Source: Caldilineaceae bacterium (GTDB taxonomy: Bacteria > Chloroflexota > Anaerolineae > Caldilineales > Caldilineaceae). From it: a stretch of DNA of 64,000 nucleotides. The translations under genes were made by a program, and so were the position numbers. Position 1 is the first letter of the stretch. Each line of letters opens with the position of its first letter. Below, in pieces: positions 47,133 through 56,066 of this stretch. The notes beneath the pieces were generated by a model, which searched no databases, was not told the origin of the DNA, and saw nothing but the letters and a program-made list of their open reading frames with translations. The stretch is from contig OY282376.1 in NCBI GenBank assembly GCA_958295845.1, positions 633,022 to 697,021 of the forward strand. Reading direction: 5' to 3'.

Positions 47133-48686
47133 TTAGTACGCCCCCTCCCCGCCCAAAACCTTCGGAATCGTACGCAGCAGAATGCTCAGATCCAATGTCA
47201 GGCTCCAGTTCTCGGCGTAGTAAATATCCAGCAGGACCATCTCATCAAAGGTCAGATCGCTGCGGCCGCTGACCTGCCACAGCCCGGTCATCCCAGGGCT
47301 GACCGACAGCCGTTTACCGTGCCAGTCCTTATACTGCGCAACCTCCTCCGGCACATTGGGGCGGGGCCCGACAAGGCTCATCTCACCGCGCAGCACATTG
47401 ATCAGATTCGGCAGCTCGTCTAGGCTGAGGCGGCGCAGTATACCCCCAACAGCCGTGCGGCGGGGGTCGTCGCGCATCTTGAATAGCGGCCCCGACGCCT
47501 CATTGAGATCGGCCATCTCGTCGAGCTGTGCATCGGCATCCGCGATCATCGAGCGAAACTTGAAGATCTTGAACCGCCGCCCGTTACGCCCGACGCGTGT
47601 CTGAGAGTAAATTACCGACCCCGGCGAACTCAAGCGGACACAAAGCGCAATCAACGCGGCCAGCGGCAGTCCTAGAACCAACATGCCCGTAGCCAGCGTC
47701 ACATCCAGCGCCCGCTTCACGAACAGATTCCAGCCCGCAATCGATACCGCCCGCGTCGTGATCAGCGGAATCCCGTCCAGTCGCTCCACCTGCATCTGGT
47801 TCTTCGTCAGCTGGAAAAAGTCCGGCACGATCTGTGCAGTGACTCCGTTCTGCTCACACAGATGAAGCAAACGCGCCACGATGCGGTGGCTCCGCCAAGG
47901 CAGGCAGATGATGGCCGTGTCGATGTCATTGTGCTGCAGGATGTCGAAAAAGTTGGTCAACGGGCCCAACGCCTGAAAACGGCCGATGTCAGTCTGATTG
48001 ATGTCGGGATCGTCGTCCAGAAAGCCGACCAGTTCGTATCCGAGGCTTGGGCGCGCCGCAATCGTACGCATAACCATCAAACCCACGTCGCCCGCGCCCA
48101 CCAACACCACACGTTCCAGACCAATCCCCTGGTTGCGCAGATAGCCCCGCACCGTGTAGATCACTGCCCGGCTGATTCCCAACAGCAACGTGACCAGCAC
48201 CGCCGAGTACAGGAAGATCAGGCGGCTGAAGGAAAGTTGACCGAAAGCCAGGTTCAGAATAATCAAAACAACGACGCCGATCGTGGTCGCGCTCGCGATC
48301 GCGTAGACCTCCTCGATCCAGAGGCGGTCTCGCCGGTATACGTAGACTCTGGAGAACTGGAATGAACAGAAAAGGAGAAAAACCAGCGCCAGCCCGAAGG
48401 GCATATAGGTGACCAGTCCGGTCTGGTTCGCCGGATCCACGGTGAGGAACCACTGCAGCCGGTAACGCATCCAGTACGCCATCACAAACGCGGCAACGAT
48501 CAGTATCAGATCGCTGATGCGCAGTAGCGCTGGCCACCACCGCGACGGGACCCGAATGAGCAGGGCAATCAGCCAGTTTCTGCCAGGCGATCCTGTTGCC
48601 TCCCCGCTCGTCCGCCGCCCGTTGAGGGCCTGTTGGGATGTTCGGCGGCCTTGGCGCTGTTTCATCTGCACGGTTGTCATCGGCAT
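47133..48686 (-). CDS. undecaprenyl-phosphate sugar phosphotransferase (WcaJ-like)
   Basis: 517 residues. The N-terminal half has four to five membrane helices (LLRISDLILIVAAFVMAYWM first), then a Rossmann-like domain with VVLVGAGDVGLMVMRTIAA (~190), then the catalytic domain from ~325: VKRALDVTLATGMLVLGLP, RFKIFKFRSMIADAD, DELPNLINVLRGEMSLVGPRP and GMTGLWQVSGRSDLTFDEMV. It transfers a sugar-phosphate to the lipid carrier and so starts exopolysaccharide repeat units. The stop codon lies within an A-rich ACTAAAAACT repeat. It follows two glycosyltransferases in one leftward run. Confidence 0.95.
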   Translation of the reverse strand: MPMTTVQMKQRQGRRTSQQALNGRRTSGEATGSPGRNWLIALLIRVPSRWWPALLRISDLILIVAAFVMAYWMRYRLQWFLTVDPANQTGLVTYMPFGLALVFLLFCSFQFSRVYVYRRDRLWIEEVYAIASATTIGVVVLIILNLAFGQLSFSRLIFLYSAVLVTLLLGISRAVIYTVRGYLRNQGIGLERVVLVGAGDVGLMVMRTIAARPSLGYELVGFLDDDPDINQTDIGRFQALGPLTNFFDILQHNDIDTAIICLPWRSHRIVARLLHLCEQNGVTAQIVPDFFQLTKNQMQVERLDGIPLITTRAVSIAGWNLFVKRALDVTLATGMLVLGLPLAALIALCVRLSSPGSVIYSQTRVGRNGRRFKIFKFRSMIADADAQLDEMADLNEASGPLFKMRDDPRRTAVGGILRRLSLDELPNLINVLRGEMSLVGPRPNVPEEVAQYKDWHGKRLSVSPGMTGLWQVSGRSDLTFDEMVLLDIYYAENWSLTLDLSILLRTIPKVLGGEGAY

Positions 48687-48745
48687 CTATTCAGTGGCCT
48701 GTGGCCCGCGGTGTGCGAAATGTTGCTCGTGCTATGTACCGTCCT

Positions 48746-49912
48746 CTAACCTCCATTTAAAGCACTTTCATATACATCCATCGTTTCTTTCGCGGCCCGT
48801 TCCCAGGAGAAATTCCTCGCCTGCAGGAGTCCTAGCTTTCGCAACGCAGTGGCGGTGTTCTGCTCCGTAAACAGGGTCTCAAACGCGTTCTGGAGAGCGG
48901 CCTGGTCCTGCGCCGGCACGATCATCGCCGCGTCTCCGGCCACCTCTTTCAGGCTCGGCGTGTCGCTGCAGATGACCGGCGTCCCCGATGCCATCGCCTC
49001 CAACACCGGCAAACCAAATCCCTCGAACAGGCTGGGGTAAACGAATCCGCTGGCCGCGTTGTACCACAAGCACAGGTCTCGCTCCGGCAGGAAACCGGGG
49101 AACTGCACCAACGGCCCCCCCTCGGACTGTCTGTCCGTCAAGCCCAACTCGTCCGCCAGACTGAAGATTTCCTGGTAGTGCCAGCCTTTGCCGCCAGCCA
49201 CCACCAGCCCTACGTCGCGCCCGATTGCGCTCTCCGCCCGCCACTTCGCAAAAGTCCGCAGCAGATGGGGTAGATTCTTGCGCGGCTCCAACGTGCCAAC
49301 GTAAAGCAGGAATCTCTCCGGCAGCCCCATGAGGCCGCGGAAATTTGAGATCTCCTCAGCCGGCAGAGGCCTGAACTGCTCGCCGACCCCATTATACACC
49401 ACCTCCACGCGCCGGCTGTCGACTCCGAACTCCGCCCGAACGTCCGCCGCCGTCTGCTTGCTGACTGCAATTACCCGCCGGGCCCGGCGGGCGCTGGCAC
49501 GGCACAGTTGCCCAAGGTAGAAACGCTTGAGACGGGGGAAACGTTCCGGCATCCGTACAAAACTGAGGTCATGGACCGTCACCACACCGGGCACCCTCGT
49601 CGCCAGTGGCAGCGTATTCACCAGGCCGTGCACAAGGTTCCCTTGCGCCGTCATCGCGGCCAGCGGCAGCGCCGTCTGCTCCCAGATAATGCGCGGCACC
49701 GGATCGCCCGCCGGCCAGCGCGTATAACGCAGCTCCATCCCCGGATGCCTCTGTGCGAAGCGAAAATCGCGGTCGTTAACATAGGCCGTCACCTGGTTTC
49801 CGTCGGTCTCGTCCGCAAGCGCTGTCAGCAGGTTGCGGCAATAGTTGCTGACCCCGGCTCCCCGGTATCCGCCTCTTGTATGTAGTAGTTGGGCGTTGAC
49901 GACGACTCTCAT
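48746..49912 (-). CDS. glycosyltransferase, GT4 family
   Basis: 388 residues. The N-domain begins VVVNAQLLHTRGGYRGAGVSNY and includes VVTVHDLSFVRMPERF. The C-domain has FLLYVGTLEPRKNLPHLLRT, FPGFLPERDLCLWYNAAS and the retaining E-x7-E pair in EGFGLPVLEAMASGTPV. It adds a sugar from a nucleotide donor to a growing exopolysaccharide unit. It lies between a second glycosyltransferase and the WcaJ-like initiator, spaced 23 and 59 nt, so the three form an operon. Donor and acceptor are unknown. Confidence 0.94.
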   Translation of the reverse strand: MRVVVNAQLLHTRGGYRGAGVSNYCRNLLTALADETDGNQVTAYVNDRDFRFAQRHPGMELRYTRWPAGDPVPRIIWEQTALPLAAMTAQGNLVHGLVNTLPLATRVPGVVTVHDLSFVRMPERFPRLKRFYLGQLCRASARRARRVIAVSKQTAADVRAEFGVDSRRVEVVYNGVGEQFRPLPAEEISNFRGLMGLPERFLLYVGTLEPRKNLPHLLRTFAKWRAESAIGRDVGLVVAGGKGWHYQEIFSLADELGLTDRQSEGGPLVQFPGFLPERDLCLWYNAASGFVYPSLFEGFGLPVLEAMASGTPVICSDTPSLKEVAGDAAMIVPAQDQAALQNAFETLFTEQNTATALRKLGLLQARNFSWERAAKETMDVYESALNGG

Positions 49913-49935
49913 AGTCAGAAACTTCCAATGAACTG

Positions 49936-51057
49936 CTAGCGGCCATGGGCTACCGCCCTGTAAGCCGCTACCGTCTGGCGGGCAACCTCTTCCATCGTGT
50001 AATGGGCAAGCACTCTCTGCCTCCCCGCAGAAGCCAGACGGCTGCGCACCGCCCGATCCTGCATCAGCCGCTGCAAATGCGACCGCAGCGCCTCCACATC
50101 CCCCTCCGGGAAGACCACCCCGGCATCTCCAATCACGTTGGGGATCTCTCCGCTGCTGCTCCCAAGCACCGGCACCCCGCTGGCCATCGCCTCAATCAGG
50201 ACCCGCCCAAACTGTTCCTTCCAGTTGGGCCGTGTGCGGCTGGGCAGCACCAGCAGGTCCAGCGAGCGATAGAAGTCGGGCATCTCCCCGCTGGGCAGTC
50301 TGACGCCCAGCGTGACCCGGTCTGTGATGCCGCATTCGGAAGCCAGTCTTCGCAGCGCTTCGGCCTCTTCCCCGCTGCCCACCAGCGTCAAACGCCACGC
50401 ACCGTCCAGACCGGCGCACGCACGCAGCAGCAGGTCCAGCCCCTTCTCCGGCAACAGCCCCCCGGCGTAGCCAATGTGAAGCGATTCGTCCTGCTTCGCT
50501 CCCTCCACCTCTTCCAACCCTTCCCGCGGCCGGAAGATCGACGGATCGACGCCAAACTGCGGCAGTACCACGGTCTCGCCCTTGTAGCCCTTACGCTCAA
50601 GAACGTCGCGGGCCTCTGCATTCCCTGCGATCGCCAGGGAACAGCCGCGAAAAACAAGGCGCTCGAACCAGTTGAAAGGCGGCGGATAGCGGCGGTGCAG
50701 GTTCTGCCAGGTAAAGAAGAGCGGCTTCGCGCCCACCGCCCGCGCCGCCCGCACAGCGAGAAACGTAGCCAAATTGTATGGCTCCTCATCCACATGCACA
50801 ACCTCCGGTTTTAGCTCCCTCAACGCCTTCACCAGAGTGGGATAAAAGTGGAAATGATAAGCGCCGTTAAATAGGACGGGAATCGTACGCAGTTCGTAGC
50901 CAAGGGTATGCAGCCGTTCCGCCTTCTGTGACCCGCGCCGGTCCCGCCAGCTCGGCGGCGTCAGCACCGTCAACGCCACCCCCAAGCGCGCGATCTCCTC
51001 CGCCTTCCTCTGATACGCGCCCACAACGAGCGCCTTGCTGATCAGTACAACGCGCAA
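49936..51057 (-). CDS. glycosyltransferase, GT4 family
   Basis: I place the start at TTG 51057: AGAGGGA lies 7 nt upstream and the protein then begins directly with the first beta strand (RVVLISKALVVGAYQRKAEE). The frame is open to 51234, but that extra part looks untranslated. The 373-residue product has the usual two Rossmann lobes with VVHVDEEPYNLATF, LHIGYAGGLLPEKGLDLLLRA and EAMASGVPVLGSSSGEIP. It acts with the next two genes in exopolysaccharide assembly. Confidence 0.9.
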   Translation of the reverse strand: MRVVLISKALVVGAYQRKAEEIARLGVALTVLTPPSWRDRRGSQKAERLHTLGYELRTIPVLFNGAYHFHFYPTLVKALRELKPEVVHVDEEPYNLATFLAVRAARAVGAKPLFFTWQNLHRRYPPPFNWFERLVFRGCSLAIAGNAEARDVLERKGYKGETVVLPQFGVDPSIFRPREGLEEVEGAKQDESLHIGYAGGLLPEKGLDLLLRACAGLDGAWRLTLVGSGEEAEALRRLASECGITDRVTLGVRLPSGEMPDFYRSLDLLVLPSRTRPNWKEQFGRVLIEAMASGVPVLGSSSGEIPNVIGDAGVVFPEGDVEALRSHLQRLMQDRAVRSRLASAGRQRVLAHYTMEEVARQTVAAYRAVAHGR

Positions 51058-51240
51058 CGAGTTATCCCTCTGTCTGTTGGCTCCGGATTCGCTCTTATTG
51101 CCCTCCAGATTATAGCTGAGGCGCGGGAGGGTCTCAAGAGCGGAGAAGAGGAATCTGTTCCCGGAATTGGGGCAAATGAGAAAACGAAGTCGTAGTTCCC
51201 AAGGTTGAGGATACCTGGGCGACGAACGGAGCAAATAGAG

Positions 51241-52173
51241 CTACTTTCGCTCGCTACTCAGGTGCACACGCGACAGATCCTGACCGCAACGACTCAGCAG
51301 AGCCTTCGTCTTTTTCGCAGAACTAGAACTGCTCATATTGGTTTCAACGATGAGAGGTGTTCCCGCGACTGGTTTAGGACTGAAAAAAGGCTTTCCAGAA
51401 GGGTGGACTGCATCGGTGTGGAACAAGTGACGGTCCGAGGTCGAGAAAGTCGAAATACTATCTACGTTCAACGCCCCCTTGGACCAGAGCCACTCAACTG
51501 TCTGCAAAACTAAGTCATACCAAACCTGCAACCGATGTTCGCTGCCGTCAGGAAACCGAATCAACCCTGGACGATTCGTTGTCTTTTTTGCGACGAACTT
51601 TGACAACGGCACCCAATCAATCGTTTTAGAAACAGGAGGGACCGGATCAACCCCAGAAGAAGGTACAGCTACCGGCTCGCCTGCCGATTCAACCTGACCC
51701 GAAGCCAGGTTAGGCCGCCACAAGTGCAAGAGTTTGAGGGCACAAAGGTTGGGAGGCGTGGCTGAAATCCTGAGACTCAATATTCGTCCTTCGTCCAACA
51801 CGTCGTGTGTGAGAACCTCATACAGTTCCCACTGGTCGCCGTCTGTAATGCCGGCGAACTTGACGCCAACCCTTATGGCGTTATCACTCATCTGCTCTAA
51901 TTTCAATTGAAGCGGTTCTCCAAGCTTCTTGGCTTCAAGGATGGCGGCTGGCAGACTGTTCTCCCCCAGCAAGGCATAATCAGTCTTTCGACCGCTGACA
52001 TCATACTCCGGAATCACAATTGAAGGATCCGAAGTGTCCCACCCAAGGACCTGCAAGAGCGGGTCGATCAACGCCGCCCGCGTACGCGCCTCACTAACAC
52101 TCAATGTGGGGCCGTGGTTGGCAATTCGCTGTCTCAGCATTTCAATGACTTCAATCAAATCGTCAAGAAGCAT
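51241..52173 (-). CDS. stand-alone HsdR-N-like protein (PD-(D/E)XK nuclease fold)
   Basis: 310 residues. Residues ~25-120 match the N-terminal nuclease domain of type I restriction subunits: ARTRAALIDPLLQVLGWD, then KTDYALLGENSLPAAILEAKKLG, which supplies D...ExK. Typically these stand-alone proteins are annotated as type I restriction N-terminal domain proteins and lack the helicase. The C-terminal half (LSKFVAKKTTNRPGLIRFPD and following) resembles the small DNA-associated tails of such proteins but is not assigned. Composition is less GC-rich than the neighbours, hinting at acquisition. AGGAGA precedes the ATG. No methylase or specificity gene is near, so its use in restriction is doubtful. 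Confidence 0.82.
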   Translation of the reverse strand: MLLDDLIEVIEMLRQRIANHGPTLSVSEARTRAALIDPLLQVLGWDTSDPSIVIPEYDVSGRKTDYALLGENSLPAAILEAKKLGEPLQLKLEQMSDNAIRVGVKFAGITDGDQWELYEVLTHDVLDEGRILSLRISATPPNLCALKLLHLWRPNLASGQVESAGEPVAVPSSGVDPVPPVSKTIDWVPLSKFVAKKTTNRPGLIRFPDGSEHRLQVWYDLVLQTVEWLWSKGALNVDSISTFSTSDRHLFHTDAVHPSGKPFFSPKPVAGTPLIVETNMSSSSSAKKTKALLSRCGQDLSRVHLSSERK

Positions 52174-52323
52174 TTGGATTCTCCTGCGTTAAGGCGGGGG
52201 CAGGGAATTCTTCGTAATCTTCGTTTCGGCCGGATCAGAAGCACCTGCGCGCAGCCACTCTTCTGTCTGGCCTGCTCACATTATGCCTTCGGTAACAACA
52301 TCTATCAAGGGAACATGAGTTGA

Positions 52324-52755
52324 GGGTGCATCCCAAAATGGGGGTGATCCCTCCTGTACCTCTGGCATCGACTAGACCAAGTCCAGTCCTCAAATTCATC
52401 CCCGCAGAATCGCCCTTCCACTGACCACTGACCACTGCAGTTCGGCCTTCGGCCCTCCCTTGTGCGGAGGCTGCGCCCCCGCAACGCCCCGCCCTTGCTA
52501 GCCACCGTGTGTATTCTTCCCCAGCATCGTGTCTAGCCAACAGTGTTTACCCCCCCAACAACGCTCCAGTAGGGGCAGGCCTTGTGCCTGCCCTCGCGCG
52601 CCGCACCCATCGTCGTCGCCATCCCCCCAGAGGCCCCGGTAAGGCCAGGCCTGGCGCCTGCCCTCCCTCACGCCAAGAGCCGGTAAACAATTCCAGCCAC
52701 CGCCGGCACAATCTCCCCGTCAGACTGCTACCACCCCAAAATCTGGGATGCATCC
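52324..52755. mobile_element. MITE-like dispersed element with terminal inverted repeats, copy 1
   Basis: The 745-bp spacer 52174-52918 has no gene. The element spans 432 bp. The left end GGGTGCATCCCAAAATGGGG is mirrored by a right end whose complement is GGATGCATCCCAGATTTTGG. Between them lie, in order, AAGTCCAGTCCTCA, ACCACTGACC heptamers, the GGCCTTCGGCC hairpin, GTGTCTAGCCAACAGTGT, and the GGGCAGGC palindrome. No open frame longer than a few dozen codons is plausible. Flanking target duplications are not evident. The layout fits a non-autonomous element. Confidence 0.7.
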
Positions 52756-52918
52756 TGCGACGAAGTTGTGCAGATCAGAATTTGACTGAAGCTGGTCAGA
52801 GTCAGCACGCGGAACTGTCTGAACAGTAATGCTTGGAAAACCGGAATGTGCGGGAGTGCTACCCTACTGCTATCGTGCTCTTAGTCCAGCCATCCCGGGC
52901 TATTCGTTTCACTCCCCC

Positions 52919-53587
52919 TCACCCCAAACTCCACCCGCACGCATACGCCACCAGCCCCAACTTGCGCGCCACCGCCAGCGAAGCCCCATTCTCCCACGAC
53001 GTACTGTATAGCGGTACCCGCCCAGACGCCCGCACCGCCAGCGCCCACGCCGCCGTCACCTGCACGCCGAACCCCCGCCCCCGGTGCGCCGCCGCCGTCT
53101 CCAGCCCGGCCTCTGCCGCTGCGCCCGAGCGCCGCGCGCAGAAGCAGACGCTCACCGCATGCCCATTCTCGACGACCGCCGCGATTGGCGCCCGTCCCGG
53201 CATCTCAGCAGCCGTCCACCCAGAAAAATGGCGCGCAAGAATAGGCAACGCACTCACGCGCACCGTGTCATCAGGCTGTTTGACTGTCTTGGGAAAAGTG
53301 AACGCTGGCCCGAAGTATACATCGCCGCCAACCAGCGTCCTGTACCGCTCAGCATGCACAGGAGCGTCGCGGAAATCCGCCACTGCCGGCTCCGTGCGTG
53401 CCAGACCGTTGAGCTCCTCCGCGACTTCCGGCGCCACGTCAGCCCGCACAGCCCACGCGCAACTCGTCCTGCCGCGAATCAGCGAAAACCGCGGCCCCGG
53501 CTCCGAGCCCGGCTCACGTGTCCCGTGGATACGCCCTTCACTATCCAACAGGAACAAAGTGTGAAGGTGTAGATCTGGAGTGCTCAC
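52919..53587 (-). CDS. GNAT N-acetyltransferase
   Basis: 222 residues. The acetyl-CoA loop is visible in AAAHRGRGFGVQVTAAWAL (R/Q-x-x-G-x-G/A) and the beta-4/alpha-4 region in LYSTSWENGASLAVARKLGL. The N-terminal half (LHTLFLLDSEGRIHGTREPG, RTSCAWAVRAD) is less typical and may bind the acceptor. It transfers an acetyl group to an unknown amine. It is the last gene of the leftward sugar cluster, 40 nt from the isomerase gene. Confidence 0.85.
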   Translation of the reverse strand: MSTPDLHLHTLFLLDSEGRIHGTREPGSEPGPRFSLIRGRTSCAWAVRADVAPEVAEELNGLARTEPAVADFRDAPVHAERYRTLVGGDVYFGPAFTFPKTVKQPDDTVRVSALPILARHFSGWTAAEMPGRAPIAAVVENGHAVSVCFCARRSGAAAEAGLETAAAHRGRGFGVQVTAAWALAVRASGRVPLYSTSWENGASLAVARKLGLVAYACGWSLG

Positions 53588-53627
53588 GCGACAATCATAG
53601 AGCCGTCGCTGTCGCTTTCAATCCGGC

Positions 53628-54476
53628 CTACTCGCTCAGATCCACCGACCGCAGCAGATCGCGCATCTGGATCGTCTCCGACAGCGTGTCGACCTCGTTG
53701 CAGCCCTCCCAATCGACCCACACGTACTCGACGCAAATGAAGCCCCCATAGCCGGAATCCCGCAGCGCCCGCACCACGCGCGGGTAATCGATCACATTGT
53801 GCTGGATCAAAGACTGCAAGCGATTCTTATGACCCCCGCGCGCATGAAAATGGGAGGTGTGCGGGATCAGCGTCTCGCTCACATCGTCGCTGATCTCCCG
53901 GTAGGCGAAATGCGAATAATCCAGCGTCAGCGTCAGCCCCGGCGTCGTCTCCAGCATGCGATGCGTCTGCTCCGGCGTACGCGTCAGGGACTCAACGTTG
54001 GGCTCCACCGCGCACACACATCCCGCCGCCTCCGCCAGCTCCACCCGCCAAGCCAGTTCCTCGCACGCCCGCTTAAACGAAGTCTCGTACGCTTCGCCCT
54101 CCCACGGCAGCCCCGGCTCGATCGTGATATGGGAGGCGTTGCAGCGCAGCGTGAACTCGACCACGCGCGGGAACAGATCGCGCGCTTGGCGCCGCTCCTC
54201 CGCATCAGGATGGTTGATCGCCAGCGCCGGCAACCCCGGACCGGAGGCCTGATAATAAACGTCCGCGATCTCCAACCCCTTGTCCTCGACGCGCCTGGTC
54301 AGATCCCGCGCCCCCGCAGCCAGATTGCCCATAACGTGGCTGGGATAGATGTGGGAGCGGTCCTCGAACAGCCCGATATCCACCCCCTGAAATCCCATCA
54401 TCGCGATCAGCGTCAATACGTCGTCATGCGGCAGTAGCGGAAATGTGAAATCCGCGCACGAAAGTTTAAGTTCCAT
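53628..54476 (-). CDS. sugar phosphate isomerase/epimerase (TIM barrel, AP endonuclease 2 fold)
   Basis: 282 residues from ATG 54476, chosen because GGAAGGAG lies 7 nt upstream; the frame extends to 54512 without such a site. Strand ends carry the metal ligands expected for this fold: Glu in HITIEPGLPWEG, Glu in CAVEPNVESL, Asp/His in LTLDYSHFAY, His in HFHARGGHKN and Glu in ICVEYVWVDW. It interconverts keto-sugars or inositol derivatives. It lies downstream of a glycoside-hydrolase-like gene and a PhyH-type oxygenase, in a set common in sugar- and polyol-degrading clusters. Confidence 0.92.
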   Translation of the reverse strand: MELKLSCADFTFPLLPHDDVLTLIAMMGFQGVDIGLFEDRSHIYPSHVMGNLAAGARDLTRRVEDKGLEIADVYYQASGPGLPALAINHPDAEERRQARDLFPRVVEFTLRCNASHITIEPGLPWEGEAYETSFKRACEELAWRVELAEAAGCVCAVEPNVESLTRTPEQTHRMLETTPGLTLTLDYSHFAYREISDDVSETLIPHTSHFHARGGHKNRLQSLIQHNVIDYPRVVRALRDSGYGGFICVEYVWVDWEGCNEVDTLSETIQMRDLLRSVDLSE

Positions 54477-54525
54477 CTCGCAACTCCTTCCTCGGCTGGG
54501 AAATACCCGCACCGGCTGCTGACCT

Positions 54526-56028
54526 CTAGCCTGCCGCCTCTACGTGTACCGCAATATCGTGGCTGAACGGCCCCAGATCGATTCCCGTTTCACCACCGGC
54601 AAGGTCCCGCGACTCTCCCGTGTATCTTCCCTCCGCCGGGGAATAGAGCCGCGCCGAGAAACTGCCTGCCGGCAGCGTGAACGCCAGGCGGCCCTGACAG
54701 GGCTGCCCCAGTGTGGGGTCATCCACCTCGCGTTGATCGGCCACATAGATAACGTAAGCCCGCCCCGGCCGCGTCAGCGCGATCGCCATCGTATTGTCCG
54801 GCGACTCCCTGGCAAACGCCGGCTGCGGCGCCATCTGCACGAAATCGACCCCGTGAATGAACGCCGACAGATACTTCATCCAGCTGCGGATCATCGCCTG
54901 CGAGGCCGGCGTGCCCGCCTCCTGCCCCCCAGCCTGGACTGAAAAGTCGATCATGTTGTAGTGGCCGCCGCTGCAGACCGTCGCCCACGCCCGTTTTCGG
55001 TGCACGATCCACGACTCCTCGTCCAGCGAGCTCGTCGCCGCGTTGTCCTCATCGAAAACAAACGGTTTGCCCGTCTCGTGGACCGTTGTCCACACCTGCT
55101 GGATGCGCGCCAGCCGCAGGTCGCGCTGCATGAAACGCGACAGCGGCGCCAGGATCAAACCCTTATACGTCAGCTGCTGGTAGTCATGCAGATTGATCGC
55201 GTCGACCGACTCCTCTCCCAGGATCTGCTCCAGTGCTGTATCCGTGCGCCAGTTTTCGACCGGCACCTGGAAGATCAGATGCTTCTTGGGCAGCCCTGCC
55301 TCTGTCGCCAGGATCTGGTCCCGCACCGCCTCCTGCCAGCCGTCCACCTCGGCCTGCGTGGCGAACTCGGTCTCAGGCAGCATGCCCGCTATGGCTGTAA
55401 ACGGCTCGTTGCAGACCTCAAAGTAGAAACAGTCGTAACCGTTCACCTCCTCGACCACCTTGCTGACGTAGGCCATCTGCCGCGCCGTCAGCGCTCTGTC
55501 CCGGCCCGATATGTAGTCCTGCCACGGAATGTCGCCCACGCTGTTGATGTTGTTCTGAATGTTCAAGGGGTTCAGCCCCCACACCGCGTCGCTGTAGGTG
55601 CTGCTGAAAAGCGTAAGCTCGATGATCACATCCCGTTCTTGCGCCGCCGCCAGAAAGCCGTGCAAGCGCTCGAAATATTCCGGATTCCACCGGTCCAGAT
55701 CAAACTTGGGATAACCGTCCGTGGCAAAATCGGGTCCGCTGCGCAGCCACGGACTTACATATTCGCCCGGCAACGGCTTGCACGGCGAATGAGGATTGAT
55801 CGGCTTCACCTGTGTAGCCGGATCGAACACCTGCAGCTCACGGAAGAGGAGAAAGCAGCGGCTCAACGTCTGCCGCTTTTCGGCAGCATCGTCCAGATAG
55901 GCAATGTAGTCGAAGTTGCGATTGATCACCGCGCCGTAATGCTCGGTCGCCGTAATCAGCGCCAGCGGCTTGCCCTTGTACAAAAAATAACGGGGATTTT
56001 CAGGATGCAACCCAATCGGTGTCGACAT
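54526..56028 (-). CDS. glycoside hydrolase-like protein, clan GH-A
   Basis: 500 residues, cytosolic by the absence of a signal peptide. RYFLYKGKPLALITATEHYG and WNPEYFERLHGFLAAAQERD are typical of cellulase-family (GH5-like) barrels. The acid/base Glu is in FYFEVCNEPF (~207) and a candidate nucleophile is in KPFVFDEDNAA (~328, Glu of DEDN). A small beta domain rich in Gly/Tyr closes the C-terminus (RAYVIYVADQREV, FSARLYSPAEGRY). It may cleave imported oligosaccharides. The neighbours fit sugar catabolism. Confidence 0.82.
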   Translation of the reverse strand: MSTPIGLHPENPRYFLYKGKPLALITATEHYGAVINRNFDYIAYLDDAAEKRQTLSRCFLLFRELQVFDPATQVKPINPHSPCKPLPGEYVSPWLRSGPDFATDGYPKFDLDRWNPEYFERLHGFLAAAQERDVIIELTLFSSTYSDAVWGLNPLNIQNNINSVGDIPWQDYISGRDRALTARQMAYVSKVVEEVNGYDCFYFEVCNEPFTAIAGMLPETEFATQAEVDGWQEAVRDQILATEAGLPKKHLIFQVPVENWRTDTALEQILGEESVDAINLHDYQQLTYKGLILAPLSRFMQRDLRLARIQQVWTTVHETGKPFVFDEDNAATSSLDEESWIVHRKRAWATVCSGGHYNMIDFSVQAGGQEAGTPASQAMIRSWMKYLSAFIHGVDFVQMAPQPAFARESPDNTMAIALTRPGRAYVIYVADQREVDDPTLGQPCQGRLAFTLPAGSFSARLYSPAEGRYTGESRDLAGGETGIDLGPFSHDIAVHVEAAG

Positions 56029-56066
56029 GCACTATCTCCCGCTCCTCACTTATTGCTGTCAGTCAC

